Assembly: GCF_001522545.3 (NCBI RefSeq)
Contig: NC_031772.1
Span: forward strand, 5,959,354 to 6,023,353
Reading direction: 5' to 3'
DNA length: 64,000 bases
Origin: Parus major
Taxonomy: Eukaryota; Chordata; Aves; Passeriformes; Paridae
This document shows positions 11,196 through 22,188 of the stretch, piece by piece; positions within the stretch are counted from its first letter, which is position 1; every line of letters begins with the position of its first letter. A program made the translations under genes and the position numbers. Below the pieces are notes generated by a model. The model saw nothing but the letters and a program-made list of their open reading frames with translations. It did no database searches and was not told where the DNA came from.

Positions 11196-12371
11196 GCAGA
11201 GGGGAGGAGAGGGGGTTGCTCCAGGCTCAGCCTCGCTGCAGCCCCGGGCCTGGCTCTCCTAACTGAGCTGGCTCAGGGTCGTTTGTCTCCCCCAATGTGT
11301 CTGGGTTTGATCAGCCCTTCCGTCCTGGAGCTCAGAGACTTCCCCCGATGACAGTCTCGTCAAAACCATTCCATTTCCACACAACTCCTCGGCTTTGACA
11401 GCTCCACATTTTCTGACAAAACCCAAACCAAAACAAGGCGCTCTTGGAAATTTCTCAAGCAGCTGCAAGGGAATGCTGATGAGATTGGACATATTTGGGT
11501 GAGAAAAGGAATGGGGAACAACCCTCAGCTTTCCTACTTCGGTTCCCGAGGATTTGATTTCAAAGCATGGACAGAACCGCCTCACCCCGGGTGACACAGA
11601 GCCATCATCCATCACCTTCACACCATGTGGGGACCACCTTGGGCACAGAGAGTGACAGTGGTGACAATTCAGGGAGGAAACTCAGAAGCTCTGGGCACCA
11701 GAGTGTGTGGAGGAGGTTTGCTGTGGGAAGAGTGACACGGCTCCAGCGTGTTCCCATCTGCTCTCCGGTGCCATCACCTCCCAGCCGTCATTCTCCCGGT
11801 AACTGGCCAAGAAATGTCAGTTATTTCAACCCCTCTCCTTTGTAATATTTTTTCCTGTGTAACAGCAACCTTCTTGCCCAAAATTTGAAGGTCATTCGAG
11901 GCTGAGATGTGTTGACTCTGTTTTTTCAACAGTCAGAAACCTCTTCTGGTCTTTTCTCGGCAGCTTCTTCACTCCTCCTGCATCCTTGGTCTGGAAAATG
12001 AGGTTTCACTGAAAAATCTCCAGCCCTACTCATGTATGAGGGACACGGGTGTTTCTCTGTTTCACAGGTTGCTATGCAAAGAGAAAGAAACTAAAAGGCC
12101 GATTTTCAGAATGTAATTTTGGTTAAACCCCACTAAGGGTTGTGCTTATAAAACAAACAATCCTTGAGCTTATTTGTCTTAAATGAGTCCCAAAATATTT
12201 GTCATCTGTCTGTTTGTCCAGTCAGCCACCGGGATGAGGAAAGGCAGAACTGGGAGGATGGACAGGGGCCACCAGCAATGGGAATTTGCAGGAACCTCCC
12301 TGCAGCAGGAATCTGCTCAGGGAACCTCCTTTGGGTGCTCCTGTGAGCGCCCAGGGCCAGTGCAACAAATT
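11196..12371. other. Unique non-coding sequence
   Basis: Unique sequence that is AT-richer from about 11830 to 12200. No gene, tandem array or transposon was recognised. Confidence 0.5.
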
Positions 12372-12534
12372 GAATCATGGAATGATTTGGGATGATTTGG
12401 GTTGGAAGGGACCTCAGAGCCCACCTCATTCCACACCTTGCCATGGGCAGGGACACCCTCCACTATCCCAGACTGCTCAAATCCCTGTCCAGCCTAGCCT
12501 GGAACACTTCCAGGGATGGGGCAGCCACAGTTCC
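12372..12534 (-). mobile_element. CR1 LINE 3' end, minus strand
   Basis: It opens with gaatcatggaatgatttggg and then a local duplication gatgatttggg. The complement of the CR1 tail follows: ttggaagggacctcagagcc, gccatgggcagggacacc, actatcccagactgctc. It ends after cttccagggatggggcag. About 160 bases. Confidence 0.92.
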
Positions 12535-13303
12535 ATGATCTGGGATTTGTTCAGGGGATTCAGCCCGACACCCCCGGCTGCAGCCCGGGTCTGGCTTCTC
12601 CCATTTCCCATTGTCCCCTTCCAGCCAGGAGCTGCCCCAGGAGCTCGGTGCTCTTCCCAATCCCAGCTCTTCGCTTCTGCAGCTGATGCCCCTCCTCTGA
12701 CTCCTGTATCCCAACCCTGCCATTCCCTGTGGAGCTGTGCCAGCTGGAGGAGATGGCAGAATTCCTGCCTGGAGCTCTTCGGCCTCGCTGGGAATCCTGC
12801 TGCAGGCATGGCACGGGCACAGCACAGCCCTCATGCAGGGCAGCTGCCGGTGGACACAAAGGAATTCACCAAAATTAGTGGATCCGCCACCTCCGGAGGG
12901 GTTCAAGTGTGCAGCAATTATCTCCTGAACCACCCGTCCCACCTTCCTCTGGGAATGCCCCGAGGCGCCGCCTCGCAGCGAGGGCTAATGAGTGGATTAT
13001 TGCAGCATTTTAAAACTCAGCTGTTTTGTAAATTGGGATTATCCAGTGAAACCAAGAAGGCTTTCAAGAAGGAGCAGCCCTTCACCCCCTCCTCGCTCTC
13101 TGCAGTCCCTCTAACAGCAGCACGGCCACGGGGAAGGGCTCATTTTTTAAATTCTCCATCTCAAACATTTCCTTCTCAATCAACATCAAGCCTCTCCCTC
13201 CTGCTCCACTTCTTCAGTGCCAAGGAGCTGCACTTCTGCCTGTCCCCATCTCCCATGGAAAACATGGCAAATCCCGGCAGTTCTGAATTGCCAGAGTTCT
13301 GTG
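12535..13303. other. Unique non-coding sequence
   Basis: GC-rich unique DNA. The 341-codon frame that crosses this stretch begins inside CR1-adjacent sequence and has no domain. Confidence 0.5.
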
Positions 13304-13349
13304 AGCTTTAAAATTCCTTCCAACCCAAAGTGATTCTGTAATTCTGTGT
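13304..13349 (+). mobile_element. CR1 3' tail remnant
   Basis: About 45 bases matching only the extreme CR1 3' end: aaaattccttccaacccaaa followed by the octamer-type tail gtgattctgtaattctgtg. Such very short 5'-truncated copies are common for CR1. Confidence 0.75.
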
Positions 13350-16300
13350 GTGGGGCTCCCAAACAACCCCTCAGCCGCTGGCCCCGGTGTCAGAGCAGTG
13401 TGGGACAGCCAGGGAGCCACTCCTGGGCAGGGCCATCGGATTTCCAGGCACCAGGAGAAACCAATGCAGTTGTGCGATGCGGCTGGGAGTCCGCTGGCAG
13501 CATCTTCCCAGGCCCAAAATATTTTAATGAAATATTTCAGTTTCGATGAACTGGCATTTTCTTTCCAAGCAAACTTCCCTCAGCTTTAGCTGGAGGAGCC
13601 CAGCGTTGGGATCAAGTCCAGATCCCACAGCCCTCCCTTCCCCACATTGCTCCAACCACCAGCAGGGCTTGGCTGAGCCGGGTCCTGCGTCCGTGGCTGT
13701 CACCTGCATCCCTGGCCAGGCTGGGGTGGGTGACCAACAGATTTGGACTTGTGCTGGAGTTGAGATTTGGACAAAAATCTCTGTCTGCTCCAAGAATTAC
13801 CCCAAATAATTTGCTTTCCCAAGCCCTTTAAACTGGGATATTCTAATAACACTTCCAGGGGAGAATTTCACACACACCAAAGGTACCAGTGGGACCCGTT
13901 GCCCCTTCCTCCTCCCAGGAATTCCTTTTCTGTTGGGTTTTTCCTTTTTTTCCTGAGCAGCACACAGAGCTGTGCTCATCCTGTGTGGCTGTGGTGCAGG
14001 ATGGCCATCAGCCCAAAGAACCTGATCCCAAACCCAACACCAACCTGACCAGTGGGGTGAAACTCACCCCCCTCCCCAGAGCCCGGGCAGAGCAGCACAA
14101 CAGAGGCAGAAAACCAAGGAGGTTTCTTTGGAAAGCTGTTTCCATTTTCTGGAGCATTGTTCCGTGGGTATGAAGTGGAGTTATTTCCCTGGGGTTTATC
14201 CCAGCTGAAACCCAGGAACAGCAGATTTTACCATAACGGGATGTGCCTGCAGACCCTCCCGGCACGGAGCAGCCCCAGCCCAGGAAATCTGGGATTTCCT
14301 AAAGGGAATGGATTGTCCTTGTCCAGGACAGTCCCTAATTTGCTTTGGGAGGTCCCAGGGGACACTGGGCTCTGAGGGCTCATCCACTTGCAAAGGTTTA
14401 TTTTAAGCAAAGATTTAAAGGCCACCAAAATTATCCAACATTTTTCCAGCCGGGTGTGATGCCAGCCCCGGTCCTGGCCAGCACATTTTCTCCTGATTTT
14501 CCAAAGCCTTGTGCCTCCACGGGTGATGCTGTCTACAGGTCCTTGAAAATGTCACAGTTCTGGCCTCTCTCATTTGCTTCTCTTCCAGCTGTTTCCCAGT
14601 GAGGAGGAGGAGGGAAAACCCCTCAGGTTGCCCCTGAACGCCCCTCCTTGATGTCTCTGTCCCTCCATTAGCTCAGTCCCCCCCCATGGTGCCACTGGGA
14701 GCAGGGTCGCCTTTGGCTCCCTTTCATCCCCTCCGTGACATTCAGGAGCTGCCACGAGGGGCAGGGAGGATTTCCATTTGGAAGGGTTTCCATTCTGAAG
14801 GATACCGCCGAGCCCCCGGGGGCCTGCCATTAAAAAGAAGACAAGGAATGAGAGGAGAGGAGAAAAAGGCGAGCCCAGCCTTCCTGGCTCTTTCTTTTCC
14901 CTTTTCCCCCCTCAGTCAGAAGTGCCTAATTGGTCTGAACTCTGTGTGTGTCACGGGGGCCCTCCTGGACCACTGACCCCACACAAGAGCCCAACTCATC
15001 GGCTGTGGAAGGAGAGGCTGGAGCTGCTCATCTTCCCTCCCTGCTCCCACCAGAAATGCTGATTCCTGCAAAGCCGTGACAGAAAAATGTGGAATAAATA
15101 ATTGCAAAGATCTGAAAAATGGTTTTTTTGTGGTGGGAAATACATAGATCTGAAAAATGTTATTTTTGTGGTGGGAAATACATTTGGGGGAAGGGTGAAA
15201 AATAAATAAGAGGGAAAGGTTTTGAGCTGATGAAGAAAACAGGGTCTCGCCAGAGCGTCCCAGAGAGACCCCATTTGCCATTAATGGGGAAAGCAAATTG
15301 GAGGCTAATTGCTGGATTTGGAGCAGGGGTTTGTGACGTAGGAAACAGGACCTGGGTTATGATTGCTGGGTTCTGGGCACAAGTGAGCACTGGAGGGAGC
15401 TGCTTTAGCCATCCCTGGGTTGGGAGCAATGGGGATTTTGGGATGCAGCATCGCCCTGGCAGCAGCAGGTGGGACAGGGCAGCTCCTCCTCCGTCCTCTG
15501 GAGAGGGACCAGGTGCCACCATGGCAGCTGTGACCCCACTCCATGCTCAGCTGGAGCACCAATGGTCCTGCAGCTTCACCCAGCACCTCCAGCTCCTCAT
15601 TCCTGCTCTCCCAGCACCGCTTCTCACCCCCTTTGGCACGATGGGATGCTCAGGGACTCTTCTCACCCAAAGCTGGCCAAAACTCTTCACCACTGGAGAT
15701 GCTCTGGCCTGGTGGGAGTGCCAGTGGTGGAATCCTCTTCCCTAGCATTGCCTTCTGGGAGGCATCTCCGTGGGAATGGCAGTGGAGAAGAGAGGGGACA
15801 GTGGGACACAGGGACATGGGGCTGTGGGAGCAGCACAATTTGAGGAGGAAGTGCAAAAGCTCTTTCCTGCTCTTCCTGCTTGAAGGCAGAGAGAGAAATA
15901 AAGGACAGAGGGAAGGAAATAAAGGAAGATGAAGGACAGAAAGAAGATAGGACAGGTGTTTCCCACTTGCCTGTTGTCTGAGCAGAGTTATTTTTGGGAG
16001 GCTCTGGGGTGTCTCAAACAGAAACAGCTCATGACATGCAGCCCCTGGTACCCAGCAGCTCTTGGGGGCTGTTGTGTGAGTGCAGATGGTCCTCAGCTCT
16101 TGGTGGGGTCAGATCATCATGATGGGGAAAGAATTCCAGAGGCTGCATTCACTCACTGCCCAAACCAGGACACCCCATGTGCTCCAGCTGGGAAATTGAT
16201 GGGCGAGTTCCAAGGCTCCTGGAAGCCAGCCCCAGCTGAGCACCACTCAGAAGGTGTCCTGAGGGCTGCCCCCACCAGCCCACCCAGATCTCAGTCCCAA

Positions 16301-16659
16301 CAAGCAATTCCCACCCCCAGTCCAGCCACCAGGAGCACTGGGATGAGGCACACTCGATGCTGGAGCTGAACACCCCCACAGGCAGCCAGGAAAAGGAGCA
16401 GTGTCACCCTCGGAGGCTGGCACTGTGCTGTGTTTCACAGTAACGAGGAAATATTTTATGCATCAAAAATAATATTTTGGCAAGATCCATCCCAGGCACT
16501 TGTAAGTGCTTATCACGGCGCGGGAGCCTGGATGCTCCAGGCCCTTGGACTCAGATGCTCTTTGTTCTTGTACAACCTGATGTAGGTGCTGCTGCAGAGA
16601 GAAAAATAAACACTAAAATCGGAATAAACACCCCGTTGTCTGCTGCCCCCACCAACTGT
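13350..16659. other. Unique non-coding sequence with a small tandem duplication
   Basis: About 3.3 kb without a recognised transposon or exon. The 38-base tandem duplication at 15108-15183 is listed separately. Purine-rich stretches occur around 14840-14870 and 15880-15950. Confidence 0.5.
15108..15183. repeat. 38-base direct tandem duplication
   Basis: Two adjacent units, 15108-15145 and 15146-15183, each start with agatctgaaaaatg and end with gtggtgggaaatacat. They differ at only two positions inside the central T-run. This indicates a fairly recent duplication of one unique segment, not a long array. Confidence 0.95.
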
Positions 16660-16930
16660 GTCTGTTCCTAAAATAATTGCGTCTGTGGTAAACGCCGACT
16701 AATTAATGTGCACATATTTAGAAGAGGATTAACATCAATAATAATCAATGCAGATCTATTATGGCTAATTACGGATGTGGATCTATTGCATAACTCCTAA
16801 TCTTCTATAAATATGGTTTTTATAATCACTTTGTTAGCAGGTATCTAAAGCAATGCAAAGAATTTGCAACACAAGTTAGAGCCTGGCTCTGTTCCAGCTC
16901 AGGTAATTACACCCTGCCTCGGTCTATCCC
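16660..16930. promoter_or_regulatory. Candidate developmental enhancer / conserved non-coding element
   Basis: A strongly AT-rich unique block. It holds cgactaattaatgtgcacat, gaggattaacatcaataata, ggctaattacggatgtgg, tgcataactcctaatc and ctataaatatgg, then gcaatgcaaagaatttgc. Several TAATTA/TAAT cores (homeodomain), an ATGCAAAG word (POU-like) and CAAT words occur within 270 bases. There is no repeat similarity and stops occur in all frames. The composition is like known vertebrate conserved non-coding elements. Conservation itself was not tested. Confidence 0.45.
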
Positions 16931-18275
16931 TCTGCAGCTCCCCCTGGGAATGTATTTATTTTTAACTTCTTACCCAGAAATGTCTCGTGTCACCCAGGGC
17001 CATGTGCTGTGAGACACCACAAAGGATGCAGAGCGCAGGGGGGATGTGGGATCTCTCTGGGTGCACCTCAGAACACGCTGGGTATGTTTAGTCCATCACA
17101 GCTCAGGATTAGGTTGTTATTAGTCCCTACAGAACATCAGGAATAGCTCTTTAGTCTGGGCAAAGAGGCTGTTGGATAACAAGGAAGACCTGAGAGCTTC
17201 GTTGGATGAAACCCTTCCCTCTGCTGGGCTCCTCACTGCTCCACAGCCACTGCTCTCCTTGGGGATTGATGCTCCTGTCCTGCTGGTGCTGCAGCTCACG
17301 TGGGGCTGATCCATCCCAGCAGGGTTTGCTGCCCACCAAGGAGCCCCCAGCTCTGGGGGATGCTCGGCTGCTCGGCCATGGAGCTGTGGGAAGGGGCAGT
17401 GGGAGCTCTGCAGAGCCCGGAGGGATGTGAGGTCTGGGCTGGAGGAGGAAGACCACGATCCAAGAGCAGGAAGCCTGGGAGCTGGGTGAGCAGTGATTCC
17501 CTCCCACCTCTGCCCAGGCTGCTGAGCTGCTCCTGGAGTTTGGAAGCACCAGCCCCTGCTGGCTTGGGTTTCTTCCCCCTTTTTTTTTTTTCTGAGCAAC
17601 GACCTTGGGAAAAATGAGCTGGGGTGGGAGCTGTCACACTGTGAATGGGAGAGAGGTGACAGCTGCACAAACCTTGGGCTGTCCGGGAGGCTCAGGAAGC
17701 AAAAAACAACATCCATGTTTCACCACAGCCCCAATTACAACAGGGTTAAGTTTGGCACTTCAGCAGTCAAAACATCTTTCCAAAGTCTCCTCAGGCTGGA
17801 ACCCCACTCCAAGAGCCATGGGAAGGAGGACTCGTAACCCAATCTGCTGCCCCCGATTATGCAGTGTCCAACCGTGTAATTGAGATTAATCACTTCTTCC
17901 CCCATGCCCCAAATACCTTTCATGTCTGGAACACTCTTCTCCATCCCAAACCACTTGAACTTTGAGACTTGTGGGCGATGGAGATGGAGGGGGAGAGGGC
18001 AGGGTGGGATCCATCAGCCAGGCAGCACTTCCCGAGTGTCCCCTGCTGGTCTACAGGGTGAGACAGCACTCAGGAACCTGAGGAACAGCTTCTCTGCCTC
18101 CCTCCTTCCACTTCGTGCCTCGTCCCCCAGAGGTCTGTGGTGTGACACTGATCAATGATTCCATCACTGACAAACCCAGCTCACCTGACCTTCTCAAGTG
18201 CTGTGGTAGCACCCAGACAGGTGGTGAGGGTGACCTGAAATCTGGCAGTGTTTTATTTAAACCTAAACCTGGGCT
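16931..18275. other. Unique non-coding sequence
   Basis: GC-rich unique DNA with one T-run of about 13 at 17580-17592. No gene is supported. Confidence 0.5.
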
Positions 18276-18348
18276 CAGCAGTGCTGAATTAAGACCTGCA
18301 CTCGATGATCTGAAAGGTCTTTTCCAGCCTAAACTATTCCATGGTTCT
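18276..18348 (+). mobile_element. CR1 3' tail remnant, second type
   Basis: It reads cagcagtgctgaattaag, gcactcgatgatctgaaagg, tcttttccagcctaaac and tattccatggttct. The ctcgatgatct and tcttttccarcctaaa words are diagnostic for the CR1 3' end type seen also at 3859-4068. Only about 70 bases survive. Confidence 0.85.
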
Positions 18349-18742
18349 CTGAACCATCCCTGCCTGTTCCCACACAGGAGACAGCACAAGGAACAGCTGC
18401 TGGGGGGGATAATTCTCCTTCCTTCAGCAGTGAGAGTGAAGCAGACATGGGGTTTCTTGTAATTCTCCAGGATTTGGTAATGTTTGGTAATGTGCAATAG
18501 CCTGAAGAGCTGCGGTGCTTTCCCAGCCTGGAAGAGGTGGGAATCTCCCTGCAGTCATCATGAGGAAAATATGCGTGACCTTGCTTGTTTGTTCCTTGGT
18601 GGGGCTGAAAGGAAAGATGCCCACCCCAGGCAGTCTGGGATGGGGTCAGGAACATCCCTACCTCATGGATGTGTCACTGCAAGGACACAGGGCATGTCCC
18701 AGGACGTGGGGCCTTGGAGGGGGATGCTGAGGGCAGCCTGGC

Positions 18743-19080
18743 TTCCTGCTCCAGGAGGTTCTGGGGCTGCTGGGGTGGGCTGGGTGATGGTGAGGGACAC
18801 CCAGGTTCCTGCTCCAGGTGGTTCTGGGGCTGCTGGGNNNNNNNNNNNNNNNNNNNNNNNNNNNNNNNNNNNNNNNNNNNNNNNNNNNNNNNNNNNNNNN
18901 NNNNNNNNNNNNNNNNNNNNNNNNNNNNNNNNNNNNNNNNNNNNNNNNNNNNNNNNNNNNNNNNNNNNNNNNGTTCCTGCTCCAGGTGGTTCTGGGGCTG
19001 CTGGGGTGGGCTGGGTGATGGTGAGGGACACCCAGGTTCCTGCTCCAGGAGGTTCTGGGGCTGCTGGAGGCTCAGCAGGC
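18743..19080. repeat. 63-base minisatellite interrupted by an assembly gap
   Basis: Units begin with ttcctgctccagg at 18743, 18806, 18974 and 19037. The two measurable spacings are exactly 63 bases. Each unit contains gttctggggctgctgggg and gtgatggtgagggacaccca. Copies alternate between ccaggagg and ccaggtgg near their start. The 135-base N-run at 18838-18972 sits inside the array, so the true copy number is unknown. The 63-base period is a multiple of three and keeps frames open, but nothing indicates coding. Confidence 0.95.
18838..18972. other. Assembly gap (135 N)
   Basis: A run of N inside the 63-base minisatellite. The same repeat flanks both sides. Confidence 1.
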
Positions 19081-20714
19081 CGTGCTGCTGGCACAGCCAT
19101 GCGCACAAGCTTTGCTTTTCCATTTTAACCTAAAGACCCGAAAAGATTGGGTTCCAGCTGACAAGTCATAAAAGCTGTCGTGTCCTGTATCACAGCAAAC
19201 ATCTGCCAGCGGCATGGCTCCCAGCGGGATCAGCGCTCCGACACGAGTTCAAGGGCTTTTTGGGGGCTTGCTGGAAGAGAGTCGAGGGAGGAAGAGGAGC
19301 AGCAGTGCCCCCGAGGTCCCCTTGGCCAACTGGAGAGGAATTGCAGCTTGGGCTGGAGCTGGGGCAGGCCCAGCGAGACTCTCCAAAGGTCAGCAGCATT
19401 CCAGCAGCGGGAGCTGCGGGACGCCCGCTCCGGGTAACTGGAGAAGGAGCCGGATAAACCGCTGCAAGACACGGTTTAAGGCAGCTCGTCCCTGCCATAG
19501 GGGGGCTGCTGTGTTTATGGGCTCTGCTCTCAGGACAGGATAGGTTTGCACTTTACTGGAGCTCACCCCGAGCCTCAGAGCCCCTTCTTGGCACCAGCAG
19601 CGCTCGGGATCGTGGGCCTTAGGGCTGAGGGGTCCATGGGAGCAGAGCCCCACAGGATGCAGGGGATGGGAGGGAAGGATGGCAGGAAGGAGATGCTCAG
19701 ACCTGAGCCCTTCCATTCTCTAAAGCAACCTTGATGAAAGGAACTCCCATCCCTCTGCCAGACCTTGCTGCCCTCCCTGGCTGCTCTGGGTGGCCGTGCC
19801 AGGGGGTGCAGGGCAGTCACGGGGCTGGAGCACAGGAAAAGTGGCTGGGAGAGGAGGGCTGGTGACCAGGCTGCATCCCAGGGGCTGTGTCCTGCTCTGG
19901 TGGCACAGAGAGCACAGCCCCGGGGCTGTAGGGACCATTGCACAGACCCCAGTGCACTCCAGCCGCCCCAGCTCCCCACGCAGTGCAGGCAGCAGCCGCC
20001 GTGGAGGAAAAGCCCCAGTGCCAGCGAGGGAAAGCCAAAGCAGAGCCGTGTGTGGCAGCTGAGAAGGAAATGAGTGTAGACCCTGCAGGACTCACTAATG
20101 GCCTCCACCGCGTGCCTCTGCCTCGTACGAGGCCTTCACTGTGCGAGTTTGGACACATCCCATTTCCCACAGACCCTCATTATCCTACTCGTGTTCACCG
20201 CAGCTCTCCATAAATATTTTATGAGCATCCTCTTTGCAAGGCTTTCGTTTGGATTTGCCCTGTGAAAGCGTCTGCCTGGCAAGGAGAAGAGAGGGGAAAT
20301 GAATAACAAGAATGATCACGGAGAAGGGCTGGGGGGGGTGGAGGGGATGGCGGGGAGAAGGAGCGTTTCTCTCTCTCTCTCTCCTCGATAGCTAGGTTGT
20401 CTCATCTCTGCTCTTGTGTGATAACAGCAGAGCAGCTGCGTCCCTGAGCCGGGATCCTTCGGAGCTGCTCCCGGGAGCGATGCCCAGCTGCCTCTGGCAG
20501 CACCCAGGGGCACAGAGCCCAGCTGTGCCCTGTCCTCCCGGCACTGGGAGAGGGAGAGAGAGGAGAGGAAACAGTCCCAGCATGAGGGGACACGGCCACC
20601 GCCTGTGCCCTGCCTGCCTGAGGCCCTGACACCTGGGAATGTCTTAGAGCATCCAATCCTGCCCAGGCCAGGCAGAGCAGCAGCCCTGCTCCAGCAGGGC
20701 ACGGGTGTGTGGGG
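19081..20714. other. Unique GC-rich sequence
   Basis: No transposon or exon was recognised. A short (CT)n of about 8 units lies at 20367-20383. The segment is G-rich around 20330-20360. Confidence 0.5.
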
Positions 20715-21280
20715 NNNNNNNNNNNNNNNNNNNNNNNNNNNNNNNNNNNNNNNNNNNNNNNNNNNNNNNNNNNNNNNNNNNNNNNNNNNNNNNNNNNNNN
20801 NNNNNNNNNNNNNNNNNNNNNNNNNNNNNNNNNNNNNNNNNNNNNNNNNNNNNNNNNNNNNNNNNNNNNNNNNNNNNNNNNNNNNNNNNNNNNNNNNNNN
20901 NNNNNNNNNNNNNNNNNNNNNNNNNNNNNNNNNNNNNNNNNNNNNNNNNNNNNNNNNNNNNNNNNNNNNNNNNNNNNNNNNNNNNNNNNNNNNNNNNNNN
21001 NNNNNNNNNNNNNNNNNNNNNNNNNNNNNNNNNNNNNNNNNNNNNNNNNNNNNNNNNNNNNNNNNNNNNNNNNNNNNNNNNNNNNNNNNNNNNNNNNNNN
21101 NNNNNNNNNNNNNNNNNNNNNNNNNNNNNNNNNNNNNNNNNNNNNNNNNNNNNNNNNNNNNNNNNNNNNNNNNNNNNNNNNNNNNNNNNNNNNNNNNNNN
21201 NNNNNNNNNNNNNNNNNNNNNNNNNNNNNNNNNNNNNNNNNNNNNNNNNNNNNNNNNNNNNNNNNNNNNNNNNNNNNNNN
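20715..21280. other. Assembly gap (566 N)
   Basis: A run of N. Its right edge opens directly into the 14-base EcoRI-site repeat, so part of the gap is probably that array. Confidence 1.
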
Positions 21281-21368
21281 GAATTCCACACTCAGAATTC
21301 CACACTCAGAATTCCACACACAGAATTCCCTACATATAGAATTCCACACACAGAATTCCACACACAGC
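21281..21368. repeat. 14-base minisatellite containing EcoRI sites
   Basis: Six units start with gaattcc at 21281, 21295, 21309, 21323, 21339 and 21353. The common forms are gaattccacactca and gaattccacacaca; the fourth unit is a variant with ctacatata. Every unit carries a GAATTC site. The array is cut off on the left by the N-run, so only its right end is visible. Confidence 0.93.
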
Positions 21369-22008
21369 ACCCTCCATTCCCCACACACAGCTTCCCTGGG
21401 CCAGTGTGCAGCTGAGGACATCTGTCACCAATTCCATCTTGTCCCCCTGGCTCAGACACATCGGCCATGGCCTCGTTTGCCCTTGGGACCTGCCCTCCCT
21501 CCCCTCCCACCCCTGGGTGCTGCAGCCCCGGCCGTGGGGTTTCTCTCCTCTGGTTTCCAAGGCAGAGCCTGAACCCTTTCCAGCCCACCTCCACCAGGAG
21601 AGCCTCCTGCCTATCCTTCTGCTTCACAAGGCTGGCTGGGAAGCAAGAATTCCATTTAGGGAAAAAAACACCAACACACCCTGAGGTTTGGAAATTGGTT
21701 TTCATCATCATTTCAAAGAGGGAGCGAAGTGCTGATGACACCAAGGCAGGAAGGGAGCCGCTGGCACCACTCTCCCTCTTTGTGACCGTGGCCCTGCAAT
21801 CCTGCATTTCTGTGGATGAAGGACCTGGGGCAGAGCTCAAACCATTCCTGGGCTCTCTCCAGAGAGCTCCATTTATGGACCTCATAAATCTTCTCAGCTG
21901 TCCAATGGGATAACCCTCCCATCCCGCTGGAGGAGCTGTACTGCAAATTCCTCACCAGACAGAGCTTTTCCCAGAAAGGGGCTGAGCTGGGCTGAGTTGG
22001 GTGAGCAA
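21369..22008. other. Unique non-coding sequence
   Basis: No recognised feature. The last 40 bases (gctgagctgggctgagttgg) are pentamer-like and lead into the next minisatellite. Confidence 0.5.
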
Positions 22009-22188
22009 GGGGTGACAGGGGGTTGGTGCTGTCCCAGGGGTGACAGGGGGGCTGGTGCTGTCCCAGGGGTGACAGGGGGCTGGTGCTGTCCCAGGGCTGA
22101 CAGGGGCTGGTGCTGTCCCAGGGGGCTGGTGCTGCCCCAGGGGTGATAGGGGCTGGTGCTGTCCCAGGGGGCTGGTGCTGCCCCAGGA
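22009..22188. repeat. 28/29-base G-rich minisatellite
   Basis: About six units of the form ggggtgacaggggg plus ctggtgctgtccca, starting near 22009, 22037 and 22066. Later units have lost the gtgacag part (gggggctggtgctgcccc). The plus strand has repeated runs of 4-6 G, so the array could form G-quadruplexes. Confidence 0.93.

Noticed and set aside
12286..13311. 341-codon frame
   Set aside because: Crosses a minus-strand CR1 and a unique GC-rich stretch; composition and content show no protein family.
20316..21421. 329-339-codon minus-strand frames
   Set aside because: Mostly unknown residues from the 566-base N-run; the visible ends are the GAATTC repeat and GC-rich DNA.
21991..22010. Immunoglobulin switch region
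   Set aside because: Only about 20 bases resemble gagct/gggct pentamers, and no immunoglobulin sequence is nearby.
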